Origin: Peromyscus leucopus
Lineage: Eukaryota > Chordata > Mammalia > Rodentia > Cricetidae
Assembly: GCF_004664715.2 (NCBI RefSeq)
Contig: NC_051086.1
Coordinates: 73,001,486-73,065,485, forward strand
Direction: 5' to 3'
DNA length: 64,000 nucleotides
Below the pieces are notes generated by a model. It saw only the letters and a list, made by a program, of their open reading frames with translations, searched no databases and was not told the DNA's origin. The translations under genes were made by a program, and so were the position numbers. Below are positions 23,815 to 36,639 of the stretch, piece after piece (the stretch's first letter is position 1; the number at the start of each line of letters is the position of its first letter).

Positions 23815-24242
23815 TGTTTTGTTCTGTTGTATTGTTTGTGGAGGCTTGAATAGAAATGACCCACATAGGCTTATCTATTTGGATGCTTGGTCATTTGGGA
23901 GTGGTATTAGGAGGTGTGACCTTGTTGGAATAGATGTGGCCTTGTTGGAAGAAGTGTGTCCCTGGGAGTGGGCTTTGGAGTTTCAAAATGCTCAAGTTAG
24001 GCCTAATGTCTCTCTCTCTCTTCCTGCTGCCTGCTGATCTAGATATAGAAAGAACTCTTGGCTCCTTCTCCAGCACCACGTCTGCCTATGTGCTGCCATA
24101 CTTCCTGCCACAATTGAGTTGACCTAAATTAATGGACTAAACCTCGGAACCTATAAGCCAGCCCCAATTAAATGTTTTCCTTTATAAGATTTGCCATGGT
24201 CATGGTGTCTCTTCGCAGTAATAGAAACCATAACTAAGAGAG
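23815..24242 (+). repeat. MaLR-like LTR or rodent interspersed repeat
   Basis: It contains TTGGGAGTGGTATTAGGAGG, GTGACCTTGTTGGAATAG, AACCTATAAGCCAGCCCCAA, TTAAATGTTTTCCTTTATAA and ends with AGAAACCATAACTAAGAG. This is a very common rodent repeat; the exact family name is not assigned. Confidence 0.65.
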
Positions 24243-24491
24243 TGTTGTAAGTAATCTCGAAATGATTTAAAGTTTACCAAAGGGTGGGCTTAGGTTACAT
24301 GTAAGTACTTGGCTATTTTATGGAATGAACTTGAGTATCCAGATTGGAGGAAAACCAAATCCCTATGGACACTGAGGGGGTGTACCACATTTCAATGATG
24401 CTTTCCAGTTTGGAGACATTCATGTCTCTATAGGTAAAGCTATGCCTTTCTAAGTACCTGAAGACCAAGACAGGCCTTCATCACTTGAAGG

Positions 24492-24642
24492 CTTAATGAC
24501 AGGCCAGTCTTTGGAGGCATTTTCTCAGTTGAGAATCTCTCTTCCCAAATGACTCTCTAACCTGTGTCAAGTTGACATTTAAGGTATCATACCAGCCATC
24601 AAACTAAAACATGAATCAGTCATGTCATTTTTCATTACAAAT
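24492..24642. repeat. inverted repeat, left arm (about 151 bp)
   Basis: Its reverse complement matches 25023-25174 with roughly nine differences and one single-base gap (about 94% by eye). The arms are separated by 380 bp. The right arm merges into a rodent interspersed repeat. The pair could fold into a long hairpin in RNA or single-stranded DNA. Confidence 0.9.
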
Positions 24643-25022
24643 TGTCTAGGGCTCCCCATGTGACGTTAACACAAAAGAAGTGGTTATCTTTTGCCCTTGA
24701 AGGACTCGTAGCTCCTGATAGAAGATCAAGACAGACAACTGCATGAGAATGAGATGCAACCTGTATTAGTCATGTGGGTAAAGTGTTGTTGAAGTTCAAA
24801 GACTGACAAAATTGGGAGTGGGGTGGGATCAGGGCAGGAAAAGTGGAAATTTAAGCTCATAGAAGGGCATTCTAGGCAGGGTCACTTTTAGTTGAAAGAG
24901 TTGAACATGATCAGCTATCAGAGGGATGTCGTGTAAAAGAGAAAAGCAAGATGTGGGGGAAGGTTGGATGATTGGCTGCCATACTGAGGGGCTGGTGTTC
25001 ATTTCATGGGGTGCGCTAGGAA

Positions 25023-25174
25023 ATTTGTGAATGAAAAATGGCATGACTGATTCATGTTTTAGTTTGATGGTTGGTATGATACCTTAAATGTCAACTTGAC
25101 ACAGGCTAGAGAGTCATTTGGGAAGAGAGATTCTCAATTGAGAAAATGCCTCCGAAGATTGGCCTGTTGTTAAG
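25023..25174. repeat. inverted repeat, right arm (about 152 bp)
   Basis: It pairs with 24492-24642. Shared segments include GACTGATTCATGTTTTAGTT and GGTATGATACCTTAAATGTC. The 3' part is the start of the repeat at 25040-25490. Confidence 0.9.
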
Positions 25175-25490
25175 TCTGTGGTGCATTTTCTCAATTAGTG
25201 ATTGACATGGGAGGACCCAGCCCATTGTGGGTGGTGCCTTCCTTGGTCTGGTTGTCCTGGGTGCTGTAAGAAAGCAGGCTGAGTGAGTGATGGGAGAGCA
25301 AGCAGCACTCCTCCATGGCCTCTGCATAAGCCTCTGCCTTCAGGTTCCTGCTCTGTTTGGGTTCCTGCCTTGATTCCCTATGATAATGGACTGTGAGGTG
25401 GAAGTTGAGTCAAATAAACCCTTTCCTCAGCAAGGTGCTTTTGGTCATGGTGTTTCACCACAGCAATAGAAACCCTAACTAGACAACTGG
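25040..25490 (+). repeat. MaLR-like LTR or rodent interspersed repeat
   Basis: GTCAACTTGACACAGGCTAG, AGAAAATGCCTCCGAAGATT, GGGTGGTGCCTTCCTTGG, CAAATAAACCCTTTCCTCAG and GAAACCCTAACTAGACAA mark a common rodent repeat with its own AATAAA. Its first 130 bp also form the right arm of the inverted repeat with 24492-24642. Confidence 0.65.
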
Positions 25491-27649
25491 TGCAGGGAGG
25501 ATGGCTAGATACATTTAACACTCATTCAACTTTGGCTTTCTTACCCCTATAGGTCATGAAGTCAATCCTCAAACTGTTCCAGGGACTTCCCAGAGAACTA
25601 CTAGAGATGGGTCTCTGACCTCACTTGAAGTGTGTGTGACAATGGTCCTAGGCTTCTATCTACTATAGAACTTGTGACGTAGGATCATTGGGTAGTCTGC
25701 CAACTCATTCCCTATCAACACTGTGCCCAGGTAGTGCCGAAATCCTGTGTAGACCCGGAGTTCCTTCCTGTACATATTTTTAGTCTTGTTACCTCACCAA
25801 GATGAGTCTACTGGGTACCTGAAGAACTGACTACCTCATCAGCCTGTGGCTGAGCTGATGGTCACTCCTAGACGTCTTCTGCATGGACCATCTCCAGTCC
25901 CAGGACAAACATATGGCCTCCTCTGTTTTGGAAAAGCAATGGAGGACTCCATGTGAAGTTAAGCCTTGGCACACCGGCCATTGAGCTCTGGTAGGAAATG
26001 AGGTGAGAGGTAGAGTCCAGGCAGAGGCTGCAGCGGACCATGCTGCTCTGGCCTTTCATTTTAAGAGACAGAGTACCTCCATTGTAAACAGCAATCTAAA
26101 GGCCTATTGATGCATGAAGGCAGAAGTTGAGATTTCAGGTATCTTTTATGACTACTTTTCAATAGATTACTTCAAAGAATTTGAATGGCAAATTTTCATA
26201 TCAAAACGATCATCATCCTTAGCACATACCTGCAAGTCCCCAGAATTTCTGAAGTAGAGGCAGGAAGAGTGTGAGTTCCAGGCCAACCATGACTCTGTGA
26301 GAGCCTCCATGAAACCAAGCAAAAAGATATTCACTGTCCTTGTCTGTTTATAAATGTTCTTGTCATTTTTTATTTCTTATATTGCTTTGAAATGAAAAGT
26401 AATATAAGCTGACTGCCAGTATTGCTTTTCCAAAGACATTTCAGACACTGGATACTAATTACTTAGTTATCTAAGAATTGTAGTGGCATACACAAAGACA
26501 TACTTTAACATGTGGGGTGGAGGGTCTGTGGCTGGGTGCTGCCTGGAATGGTAAAATGAAGAGGAGAAAGTTTATTTTAGTATCTCCTGTATCAAAAAAT
26601 CTGAGCTAAAACTTCATGGCCCAGGAAAACTACTGAAGCACAATCTGCAGGAAGTGACCACATAGAACATTCCAAATACAAGTACTATGCATTAGTAAGG
26701 TTCACTGTGATCACTGGTGAGAAAAAGTTTACTCCTAAAGCAAATAATCTGTCCATTAATTATCTAATATTAGGAGAGAAGTCATTTTAGAATTATAGAT
26801 GGGTTTGCATAAAAGAAGGCTTTATTGTTGGAAGACATTGGGAAGAGTTTATTTTCTCATTTCACCAACTGAGGGGGACAAAAAGACAGGTAGGAAACTA
26901 GCAAATCAGATCCCTCTCCTTAAAGAAAACATGACATCATGAAGGGAGCAATTGGTGCCAGTGTAAAAGGTCCCCCCCCTTGCTGGTTTCCAGAGACATC
27001 AGATCAGTTCTTAACTTCCTTTAGATTCTTTTTCCATGTACATAAGAATAGAGGACATCTCCCAATAAATCTAGATGATGGTATGTTGTTTTGCTAGTAA
27101 AGCAAGATGGTATCCAATTAAATATTAAATGACAGAATGATAAAAAAAAAAAGAGTCCTGAGGGCTTATGTGTCTGAAATCTAGAATCTAAAGCTATTAT
27201 TGTTGTTGTTGTTATTGTTGTATCTACTAAAGACTTAAGATTGGAGACCCAATAGACAGGGTCTGTGTGCCAATATAGTTTGTTATTGTTTTGTATTTTT
27301 CCTTGACCAGCAGAGCCATTGTGACCATGACCATCTCAAAGGGCAACTGATATCAAAGTGGTTCCAAATCAGCTAAGGAAGCTGAATGCTCTTATCTTGG
27401 GACAGTGCCCTGTTCATTGAAGGAGCATCAAGTGAATGATAGAAGAATGCTGTGAAGCCATTAATAGCTCTCTCTCTCTGTCTTCTTTTCCTTCTTCCCC
27501 TTCCTCTCTCAATCAAACTGGCTCCACCCTGAGCCCACACACCCTTCACACAGCACCTCCACATTTCTTACTCTCAGCATCCTATTCCTCTGAGCCTTGA
27601 ATCCTGCAGCATTGTCTTCCTCTTCCCCAATCATTTCTGACTTCTCCCT
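25491..27649. other. intron stretch, nothing firm
   Basis: Contains the weak B1 fragment at 26214-26325 and a (TTG)n patch near 27199-27221. Otherwise unrecognised AT-rich sequence. Confidence 0.4.
26214..26325 (+). repeat. possible old B1 monomer fragment
   Basis: CCCCAGAATTTCTGAAGTAG, AGGCAGGAAGAGTGTGAGTT and CCAGGCCAACCATGACTCTG resemble a diverged B1. This is the only B1-like piece on the + strand and it is weak. Confidence 0.35.
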
Positions 27650-28250
27650 TTATCAAAACTTTGAGCCCGGCTATGGCAAGAAAAGTGAGACTTCTAATTA
27701 ATTCAGATAGATTTCTAATTAATGCAGAATTCATTGATGGAGTATATCAAAATATGAGTGATGATGATAGCAGAAAGACATGCCCTGAGATGATGTATTT
27801 TAATTAGTTCCATTATAAAAGAGTCAGATGCAGCCACATGATACTGTTAACATTTCCCAAGCCAAACCCGTCCTCTCTGCTGCTCATTTGGGGAATCATT
27901 GGTTCTTATATATACTGAGCTCAGTCAATGCATTCAGCATTGTGCACAATCACCTGCACCCCAGGTATAATTTCACCTCTTTTTCACTCAAAGAAGGCCA
28001 ATGAGTGAGAGTAATGTTGTATGAATACCATTAGCCTTCCCATAATATTAAACACAAAGGAAATAGTCTGCTTCATTTCTCTGGTGTCAGAATCGTAATG
28101 ACCACTTAAACTATTCGCTATGCACTTCATAGCCGATAATCACAAGACTGATGTGGACCACGAGGTTGCTAAAACTAAACAGCAGTGTTTAAATTTTACT
28201 TTTTGAGTGGGACCCGAGGCTGCTTTAAGATGGCGGTTTTTCCTAGTGCT
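27650..28250. promoter_or_regulatory. candidate conserved non-coding element inside the giant intron
   Basis: The longest clean repeat-poor block in the intron centre: TTCTAATTAATTCAG and TTCTAATTAATGCAG 28 bp apart, TTTTAATTAGTTCC, and octamer-like stretches. No SINE or L1. Composition only. Confidence 0.3.
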
Positions 28251-29173
28251 CCTCAAATTATATTTATTCGTTGCCTCATTCATTTTTCATCCATCCATCC
28301 ATCCATGCAGCCATTTATTTATTCACTCTGAAAGTCTGGGGTGGGAGGGGGAGAGGTGAAAAGACTTTCCAGGCAGAGGAAATAGCGTACAGAATGGCAC
28401 AAAGGCATGAGATTATACAATGCAGTCACCGAGGCTAGGTAAGCTGCTCTGGGGTTTTAGGCACAAAATATAGGATGATTATCGGTGGCAGATGAAACTG
28501 GGTGTGTGTGATACATCCTGGTTATTAAAGGATTGTCTGTGTACTGAGGAGACCAACCAGGCATTGACACATGGAGTGAGTTATGATCTCTCTACAAGGA
28601 ATAAAGTCTGGTTCTTAACTTGGTTACTTAGTGTTCTGACCAGGGTTGTGACTGAAACAGAGGGCCAGTGGGTGACTCTCATCCACTGATTGGGGGCTGG
28701 CTCGCACCCTGGAGAGTTTGATCTGGTGGGTTGGTTCCCAGGGTCTACCCAGTTAAAAATGCAGGGAATTGAGGGCTGAGCTGTGAACCTCTGAAACTAG
28801 TAGAAGTAGCAAGGGGCTAAGACACCCTTCACACGGGCTTGTTATTCCAATCCCCTGGAGGTCAGAGTAGAACCATGCTTCTCTTGTTGAAAATTCTCAA
28901 CATCTGCAAACTCAAGAAATCTCACCTCAGTCTGCAAATTTCTCAGATTATGAGCAAAGTGCATTAATCCCTCAAATTTCTAGTTTTGCCGCCTGACCTC
29001 TGACCTCATTGTGGTTTCTGTTGAGTTCTACTTGGAAAATAACAGTGAATTAGGAGTCAGCAGTCTTAAGATTTTGTCTCAGCTTTGTCAAAAAATGTTG
29101 TGACTTTGAGCTTAGTTTCTAAGAAATAGTCTGGGTGATGGTTGGGTTTCTCTTGTTCCAGGATCCTAGGGTG

Positions 29174-29256
<83 letters not shown>

Positions 29257-31859
29257 TCTTTTCTCCCCTCCCTCCTCTCTCCCTCCTCTCTGTCTCAGCA
29301 TTTTGTGATCATATGTATGCTCCTTAAGATTTCATTACATTTTAAATCAAACAGTTTCTAAAAACTGATTTGCACTTTAAGCTTTAGCCCTTTTATCACT
29401 CTGATAACTCATACTGCTTAAAATAAGGGTCATCTCTTAAGATCACCTTGAATATTCTGATTCTTTTGTTAAGTTTTACTGGGTTTGGACTTTTCCGGAA
29501 TTAGAACAGACACACCGGGCAGAGGATCTCGAGGCCAAACCCTTGTCTTCTGATCTGAAGAGGACACTGAACCAAACACAAACACATTCCTTCCCCGTGT
29601 TAATTCCTCAGCAAACAGCAAAGAATTCACCACCATACTGTCAAGTATGCTGGGCTGTTTAAATGGGGCAGAATGATACCAGGAGAAAACAGAGGGATGA
29701 ACTGTCACTTAAAAGAATCTCTAGAAACTACCAAAGAAATGAGACCAAACAAGTGTGTGGGCAATTGTAGGAAAAAAAAAAAAAAAGGCAGACAATTTCT
29801 ATTGAGTGATTAGAATTTACCAATTGAAAACCACTCACATAGAAGTCGCAAGAAATCAGGGTCCTTGCCTAACAAAGCAGAATAGATTCCTATTGAAGAA
29901 ACCAGTAACATTGGAAAGATGAAGCCTCCAGGAAGTGCCCCACCTCCCACGTGCACAAACACTGTCTATCTTAAGACCTAACTCTTTGAAGACTAAAAAG
30001 AACACAGACTTTGGAGAATTCCAGTAAACTCCCAGTTTGAGACACCAAAGAAAACGGAAAATCTCTAGCTGCGGTTTCAGCTCTGTGTATCACCCTTGGC
30101 TTTTATCCTACACAGTGGCAATAATTGTACTTTCAGCTATTTCTTAAAAGCTCTATATTAGTTAAATTAACATGAACCCACTTTTATGGATTTGAAGACA
30201 GCAACAACCACTGCTTTCTTATTTCTGGAAAGAAACTGAGGCCACATGGAGTTAGTGGGCTGCTCAGAGTCTTGCAGCTTCTCGGTAGAGGAGCAGCAAA
30301 GAGAGTCCCACAAAAGAGGAAAGAATTGTGATTGCCTGCATGAAAAAAGACAGCATCTGTTCTTCCTTCACCTCATGTTTTAGAAACAAAATTAGGCATA
30401 ATGAGATCATTTTGATCATGATCTAGCTGTCTGAGAATAGTTTAACTTACTGAAGAGCAAGGGTCACTGGAATATCACCGCAAGCCATGTGATTGATGTC
30501 TGAAGACCGCGCTCCCCATCGGCTCGCACACAGCATTGATTTAGCTGCACTAGGACAGGTTTTTCAGTAAATAACTACTAAGAGCTGTTCTAGGCTGGGA
30601 AGTCTCATCTCTGTTGTTCTTAGGTCCTGCAGTCCCTTGCTGCTCAGCTGCCCCCTTTCACCTTTCAGAATCTTTTAATGCTTTTATTTTTTTTTTCACA
30701 AACATAAAATGTCCCATGTTCTCATTTGTATTTAGCAGGGGGACTAGGGAAAAGTATGTCTAACTCATCTTCCTCTAAGTGCACATTGTCCTTGGATGAG
30801 ATCGTAAGATTATTACAATCCAGCTGCTTCCTTGGAATCTCATGAGATGGAGAAATAAATTTTAAGATTTAGGCTTTTAAAAAAATCTTAAAAGCATTTT
30901 GTGTTTCTAAGTAACATGATCTCATGACTTCTGCCTAACTCCCAGCTATTAGTCATTTTTAATTCCTGTAGTCAAACCTAGTCTAACTGGCAAGGAGAAA
31001 CTTGTGTTTGTGTATTTATTTCCCTGTCTGCATGGAATTGGCTGGTTGACTCTTTCAGGGGCTGCTTACTTTGTAGCCAGGAAGGATGCCAGCTTCCCAG
31101 AGCATCACAACTCTTGGTTTTGTGTCTTCAGTGACAGTTCTGAAGTAGGCAGCTGAGTGAGAACTTTGGGTTGGATGGCCTAGCCTTAGGCATTCTGACA
31201 CCCCCCCTCCTCTTGAGTTGTCTGTCAATTGTATATAGTTTATGAAAAATAAAGACTCTGCTGCCTCCTTCCTCCATTGCTAAGACCACGAGGGCAACAC
31301 CTTCGTTGGTTCCACATAAAAGATGCTTCTTTTTTCACGGGTATCATTATCCTAATCTACCAGGAACAATTTAGAACTATTAACTTATAGCTGAAGCCTG
31401 GGTTTAAATAAATGAAGGCTTCTAAAAGAAAAATGATGACGTGCTTAAACAGACGGAGACCTTGAACACCTCCTTGAACGATGTGAGAGCATGCCCAGGA
31501 AATGACAGGCCGACCAGTGGGTCAATGAACTACTTCATTGTTTGTATGTCAGAAAATGCCCTTCTAGAAAGTTCATACTGAGAAAAGTGGCAGTGATTTT
31601 AGTCTATGAAGCAAACTTCCAGGTAGCTAGTAGAAACCTGGTACTAAGGTTAGTCCGGCTTAGTACTTCTGATGTAGATGTGCCTAGCTGGACTGATCTA
31701 GAATTAAGATAGCTGGACATCCTTTGTACTAAGAAAATGAAAACTGTTTTCTGTTTTATTTATACTGTTCTGATACTCTGGCATTCTGAGCTGGGGGTGA
31801 TCAGATGCTTCAGAATCCTTCAAGCCTGCCTTCATCTGCTTTTCTGTCTTTTCATGTGT
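28251..31859. other. intron stretch with one TC microsatellite
   Basis: (CATC)n at about 28290-28305, the TC tract at 29174, a poly-A near 29771-29786, and MIR-like traces near 29050-29115 and 30205-30290. No gene seen. Confidence 0.4.
29174..29258 (+). repeat. (TC)n microsatellite
   Basis: About 40 TC units with two TTTC interruptions, running into a CT-rich flank to about 29300. Confidence 0.96.
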
Positions 31860-31927
31860 ATAAGTGTGTAGTGTCTATGCATGTTCACATGTGTGTAGAC
31901 ACATGTGTCTGTGTGGGCATGTGTGCG

Positions 31928-31984
<57 letters not shown>

Positions 31985-32243
31985 CAATGTCAATGGTGGG
32001 AATCTTTTTCCATTACTTCTCTATCATATTCCTTGAAGAAGGGTCTCTTAACCAAGCCTGGAGCTAGCTAGTCTCACTAGCCACCTTGCTTTGGGGGTCC
32101 CTTGTCTCAGCCCTCTGAGGTTGGAATTATAGGTGGGCTGCCAAACCACTGGGTATTTATGTAGGTTCTGAGGATCCAAACACTAATCCTCTTTGAGGCT
32201 TGGGCAGCAAGTGCTTTCAGAGTTGAGCTATCTCCCAGCCCCA
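31860..32243 (-). repeat. B4-type SINE with long GT tail
   Basis: On the minus strand a GGGGCTGGGAGATAGCTCAA head is followed by a B1-like middle; a (CA)n tail corresponds to the + strand (GT)n at about 31921-31982. Confidence 0.7.
31921..31982 (+). repeat. (GT)n microsatellite
   Basis: GT run with early GC variants; it is the tail of a B4-type SINE. Confidence 0.96.
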
Positions 32244-32339
32244 AGCCGAGGCTTAGGACTCCATAACCAAACACAAAAGATTATTCTGATTGGTGACACA
32301 GCAGAGCCCGAAGCTGTGTCTCACTGATGGGTGTGTAGC

Positions 32340-32480
32340 GCAACATCACAAGCCTGTCAGCTGGTAGACCTGGGAAACCTCTTAATTTCACCAAGCTTCA
32401 ATCTCCTCATCTGAAAACACAATTGTAAGACTAGATTGCACCACATAAGCTCGTTGAGAGGGCCACCTGTGCTAAATCGT
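32340..32480 (+). repeat. MIR-like fragment
   Basis: GACCTGGGAAACCTCTTAAT, CTTCAATCTCCTCATCTGAA and AATTGTAAGACTAGATTGC follow the MIR core. Confidence 0.5.
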
Positions 32481-32869
32481 CTAAGACATTTCTCTTGGTA
32501 TGTAGCAAGGGCCCAGCAAATAATTCCTATGATCATTCCCATAACGTCTTCATTTCTGTCAGAAACCAATCTAAGAAATAGCACTTTGTTCAAAATATCC
32601 TGCTTTCAGGCTGCTTTTTTTTTTTTTTTTTTTTTTTTAAACCAGGCCCATTGATCATATTTATTTTGTTAGAAAAACCAAATACTTTCTGGGTTTCATG
32701 TTTATGTCCAGGGTTGAAGTCATTCTCTAAGACACCTTCATCCATGAAATAAATATTTTGGGGACCCCCAAGCTAGAGAATCACCCATATTTTCTCCCTA
32801 CGTTTGTTTGTCATATTAATCTGGTTCTATGCCAGTAACTTCTTGGGGGCAAACTCAAATTAGTATCCA

Positions 32870-33430
32870 TTCCAGATCAATGCAGCAAAGGCTTCATTAC
32901 GTGTTTTCAGGTGGCCATGGGAACCTTGGCAGTTTCAGAGACCAGAGCTAAAGCGATCTTATAAAGCTCCCGTTACATCAACACCGCATTGTGCCGGTCT
33001 CATGACGACTTTTACCAAATTACCTCTAAAATGCTAAGCATTTGCCCACTCAGAACCTCACACTAACTCTAACTTACAGCAAAGATCACACTGGACCTGC
33101 TCTCAGCCTTGTAAGTCTTACAAAAACCCTTGGCCAAAAGCAATAAAATTTGACCTGACCTAATCCTGGAGTCGCAATGGGTAATGTGTGTATTTTTCAT
33201 TCAATAATTTAATGTGGAAATTAACTGCATGTGTCATATATTCCCCATCTTAAAGGGAGAGGCTTTACGGTTCTAGTGTTTCACAAAAATTAAATGCGTA
33301 AACACTCTTGTCATTTAAGACGCTCCACTTCGCTGATAGCTTAAATAAGCACTACAAAAGACTCCTTTGGAGAAATTTATTATTTCATTTAGTATGGGAG
33401 CCTGCCCCGTGAAATTCGCCCCCTATGCTC
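32870..33430. promoter_or_regulatory. candidate conserved non-coding element inside the giant intron
   Basis: Repeat-poor and, unusually for this intron, it keeps several CpGs (AAAGCGATC, CTCCCGTTACATC, CTCATGACGAC, CTTCGCTGATAGC) beside AT-rich cores such as TCAATAATTTAATG. Composition only. Confidence 0.25.
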
Positions 33431-33949
33431 AAAGAAACGATAGAAACACATTTTTTTTCCCTTTCTCTCCAAAGATGTGAACTAACTTGCCCATGCTGAT
33501 CTTTGGTATTGTTCTCTGCTGTTTGACTGCAGAACGGCGGAAATCTCCTTTCTCTCTCCTTCTGGGCACAGGCGGAGGGGCCTCACCTCCTGGGCTGCCC
33601 TAGATCATCCCTATGGACTGTTCATCCCTTCTGGCCAACTCTTTCTGCCATGACCATTCCCCATTGCCTTTCCTTTCTAGCCTCACTGTGTTTCTTCTAG
33701 CTCCGATGAACTTTATTTTTATTTAGATTTTTTTAATTAAATGGGCTGTTTTGAATGTGCTTCAACAGCCAATAGTGAAAACTAGACCTGTTTCCTGTCT
33801 ATCACTGTCCCAGTTCTCACACTTGCCCAAGCACCCTGAACACTTACTGTGGGCACCATTCGATGTACTTTTTCAGGGTGAGAAGAGTCAAACACGAATA
33901 TAGATCCCTTCCTCCTCAATTTCATACAAACGGACACATATAGAAACCT

Positions 33950-34105
33950 CAACTTTTTTTTTTTTTTGAGATATGGTGTCATCTACCTCAGATTGGCCTT
34001 AGATTCAACACCTATCCAAAGGTAAACTTGAACTCTTGACCCTCTTGCCTTCACGTCCCAAGCACTGAGATTATAGGCACAGCTGCTTACCATGTCCAGC
34101 CTTCT
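33950..34105 (-). repeat. old B1-type SINE
   Basis: A T15 run, then TGAGATATGGTGTCATCTAC, TTGAACTCTTGACCCTCTTG and GAGATTATAGGCACAGCTGC on +. Confidence 0.65.
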
Positions 34106-34139
34106 AAAACTTTTCTGTTTTGTTTTAAACAATGTTTCT

Positions 34140-34510
34140 TGGGGGTCTCTTAGTGAGCATGGCATCATAATGACAAATACCTGAGCTGAACAACTTAACA
34201 GGACAGGTTTGGACTTAGGATTCCAGAATTTCAGTCCATGCTTTTATAACCTGGCTGCTTTGGGGTCATGGTGGCACAGTATATCATAGTGGGAAGCATA
34301 GAGTGGACTGGGATGACCATCTTATGGTGGCTGGGAAAGGAAAGGAAGAGAGGGGGCCAGGGCCCCAATATTTTCCCGAGGGCACATCCCCTAAACTTCA
34401 GTTCATTTTAGTACGCCCACCTCCTAATGACCCTACCATCTCAGTAGTACCACAAATGGAGACCAAACCTTTCGCTCCTGAGCCTTTGGGGTCATTCAAG
34501 ATCTGAACAA
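34140..34510 (-). repeat. MaLR-like LTR fragment
   Basis: On the minus strand: GGTAGGGTCATTAGGAGGTG, a pyrimidine-rich middle, CCACCATGACCCCAAAG, ATAAAAGCATGGACTG and a TCAGGTATTTGTCATTATGA-type end. The order matches MaLR-type repeats. Confidence 0.45.
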
Positions 34511-34879
34511 GAAGATGAGCTCTTCGTACTGGTACATAATGCAAATCCACATCTTTTTTTTTAAAATAGCTGCTTTGTCTGGATATAAATGACTAGTACT
34601 AAGTGGAGATATACTCTGCATTTTATTCATAAACTACACGATAATTTTTATTTCTTCAAACCAGTCTCATGGATCTGTCATTTTATACATTGCTAAGTGT
34701 GTTTATAAAATAAATCCTCAAATTAGGATTATTATGTCAAAATTACTTTGCATTTATAATTGTATACATAGTGTCAAAGTACTACTCACAAAGTCATAAA
34801 AAATACCCTTCTGCCAGCATTATGTGAAATTGACTGCCTTCTAGATCCTAATTTATGGAATACATATTAAGCATTTGAA

Positions 34880-35190
34880 GTGTGTGTGTACTTGTTCATT
34901 TATGTGCATGTATGTTTGTGTACACATGGAGGTCAGAGGCCAACTTCAAGTGTCACTACCCAGGCGTTGTCCATCTTGTGTTTTGAGACAAGGTCTCTGG
35001 CTGACCTGGGACTGTTGGGCTGGCTGACAAGCAAGCCCCAGGAGCTCACCCACCTGTCACCTGCCCCATGTGGGGCTTTAGAAACTCTTTATATAACACC
35101 TGAGTTTTCTTAGATAGGTTCTGGGTGTTGAACCCAGGTCTTCACGCCTTCATGGCAAGCAGTTTCCTAACTGGATTATTTTCCCAGCCC
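34880..35190 (-). repeat. B4-type SINE
   Basis: On the + strand: TACACATGGAGGTCAGAGGC, GAGACAAGGTCTCTGGCTG, TTGAACCCAGGTCTTCACGC, and ATTTTCCCAGCCC at the tRNA-like end. Confidence 0.7.
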
Positions 35191-35273
35191 AGACTTTTAA
35201 ATTCTTTGATATCTTGAGTGGTGAGGAGTGATATCTTTGATGAGCTTAAAATTGCATGTTTTCTTAGAACAAG

Positions 35274-35275
<2 letters not shown>

Positions 35276-35320
<45 letters not shown>
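35276..35320 (+). repeat. (GT)n microsatellite
   Basis: About 22 uninterrupted GT units. A further (CA)n(TA)n stretch lies at about 35597-35622. Confidence 0.96.
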
Positions 35321-35322
<2 letters not shown>

Positions 35323-35339
35323 TAGTTGTTCTGGTCTCT

Positions 35340-35466
35340 TTTTTGTTTTTATTTTGAGATAAAGTCTCCCAATTTCTTCCAAGCTGGCCCTCAACTATTA
35401 GATTCGAGTGATACTTCTGTCTCAGCTTCCGGACTATCTGGAACTATCCATGTACTGTATTGTGTC
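35340..35466 (-). repeat. old B1-type SINE fragment
   Basis: TTTTGAGATAAAGTCTCCCA, AAGCTGGCCCTCAACTATTA and CTGTCTCAGCTTCCGGACTA on +. It follows the GT microsatellite at 35276-35320. Confidence 0.6.
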
Positions 35467-35779
35467 CAGTTTTAACAGTTTTTTTATATACTCTCTTCTC
35501 TGTGATTGATCAACCCATTCATTATTTTTAAAATATAGATTTTAGGAGGTGTATATATTCTGGAATCTATATTTTATATACAAATATGTATGTATACACA
35601 CACACACACATATATATATACATGTACATAGAAAAATGAGCCTATGTCTATTGCATAAAATTAAAAATATTTTCTTATAGTTGTTTTCGCTGAAGTTTTT
35701 TTCAAGTTGTACTTATTTTATATTTTGAATTATTGTTTAAAAATGTTTTTGCCAACTATCTTTTTGTCAGCATTTGGCA

Positions 35780-36300
35780 GAGGATTAATATTCAGAATAT
35801 AAAAAGAACTAAAAAAAAAAAAAAAGAGTCAAACAAAACAAATGACCCATTTAAAATATAGGCTATGGATCTGAACAGAACATTCTCCAAAGAAGAAATA
35901 AAAGGGCCTAAGACATATCTAAAAAAAAAAAAAGAAGTTGCTCATCCTTGGCAATTAGGGGAAGAAAAATCAAAACACCTTGAAGATTTCATATTACTCC
36001 AGTCAGCATAGCTAAGATCAACAAGAAGACTGACTACAAATTCTCAAGAGGATGTGGGGAAAAGAGAACCCTCTTTCACTGTTGGTGGGATTTCTAACTG
36101 GCACAGACACTTTGGGAATCAGTGTGGAGAACTCTCAAAAAGCTAAAAATAGATGCAGCATATGACCCAGCTATACCACTGCTTGGCATCTGCCCAAAGG
36201 ACTCGACATCCTACTCCACAGATACTTACTCTGCTGTGTTTATCACTGTTCTGTTCACAGTAGCTCAGAAATGGAAACCACCTCCTCTGGTTGTAAAGAA
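35780..36300 (+). mobile_element. L1 ORF2 3'-terminal fragment
   Basis: Characteristic L1 stretches occur in order: CAAAGAAGAAATAAAAGG, GCTCATCCTTGGCAATTAGG, TCACTGTTGGTGGGATTTCT and TATGACCCAGCTATACCACT. A 66-codon open stretch (36122-36319) encodes the DPAIPLLGICPKD motif of this region. Both ends are truncated and there is no poly-A. It is antisense to Ankfn1. Confidence 0.85.
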
Positions 36301-36639
36301 TTTCTCTAAAATTTTCTTCTAGAACTTGTATGATTTTTTTTATATTTAAATATCTGGTCCCCTTTTAATTTACCATGCAACAAGCTTGAAGGCATGGATC
36401 TAATTTCGTTTCGCCTTTTGATGGTGCTCTGCTAGTTTTCTTAGTGAGCTGCACATTTTCTCTCCTCATAACTGATACCACTTTTATCTTCTTCTAACAT
36501 CCTGTGTCTGGAACTACTCAGTGATTTTTTCCCCCTTGTAATAACACCAGTCTGTTCTATACCAGTGCTGCTTTGCTTAACTGTTTTGACTTTATAATGT
36601 GTCAGTTTATGTTAGATTAGCAGCAATGATGGCATCATC

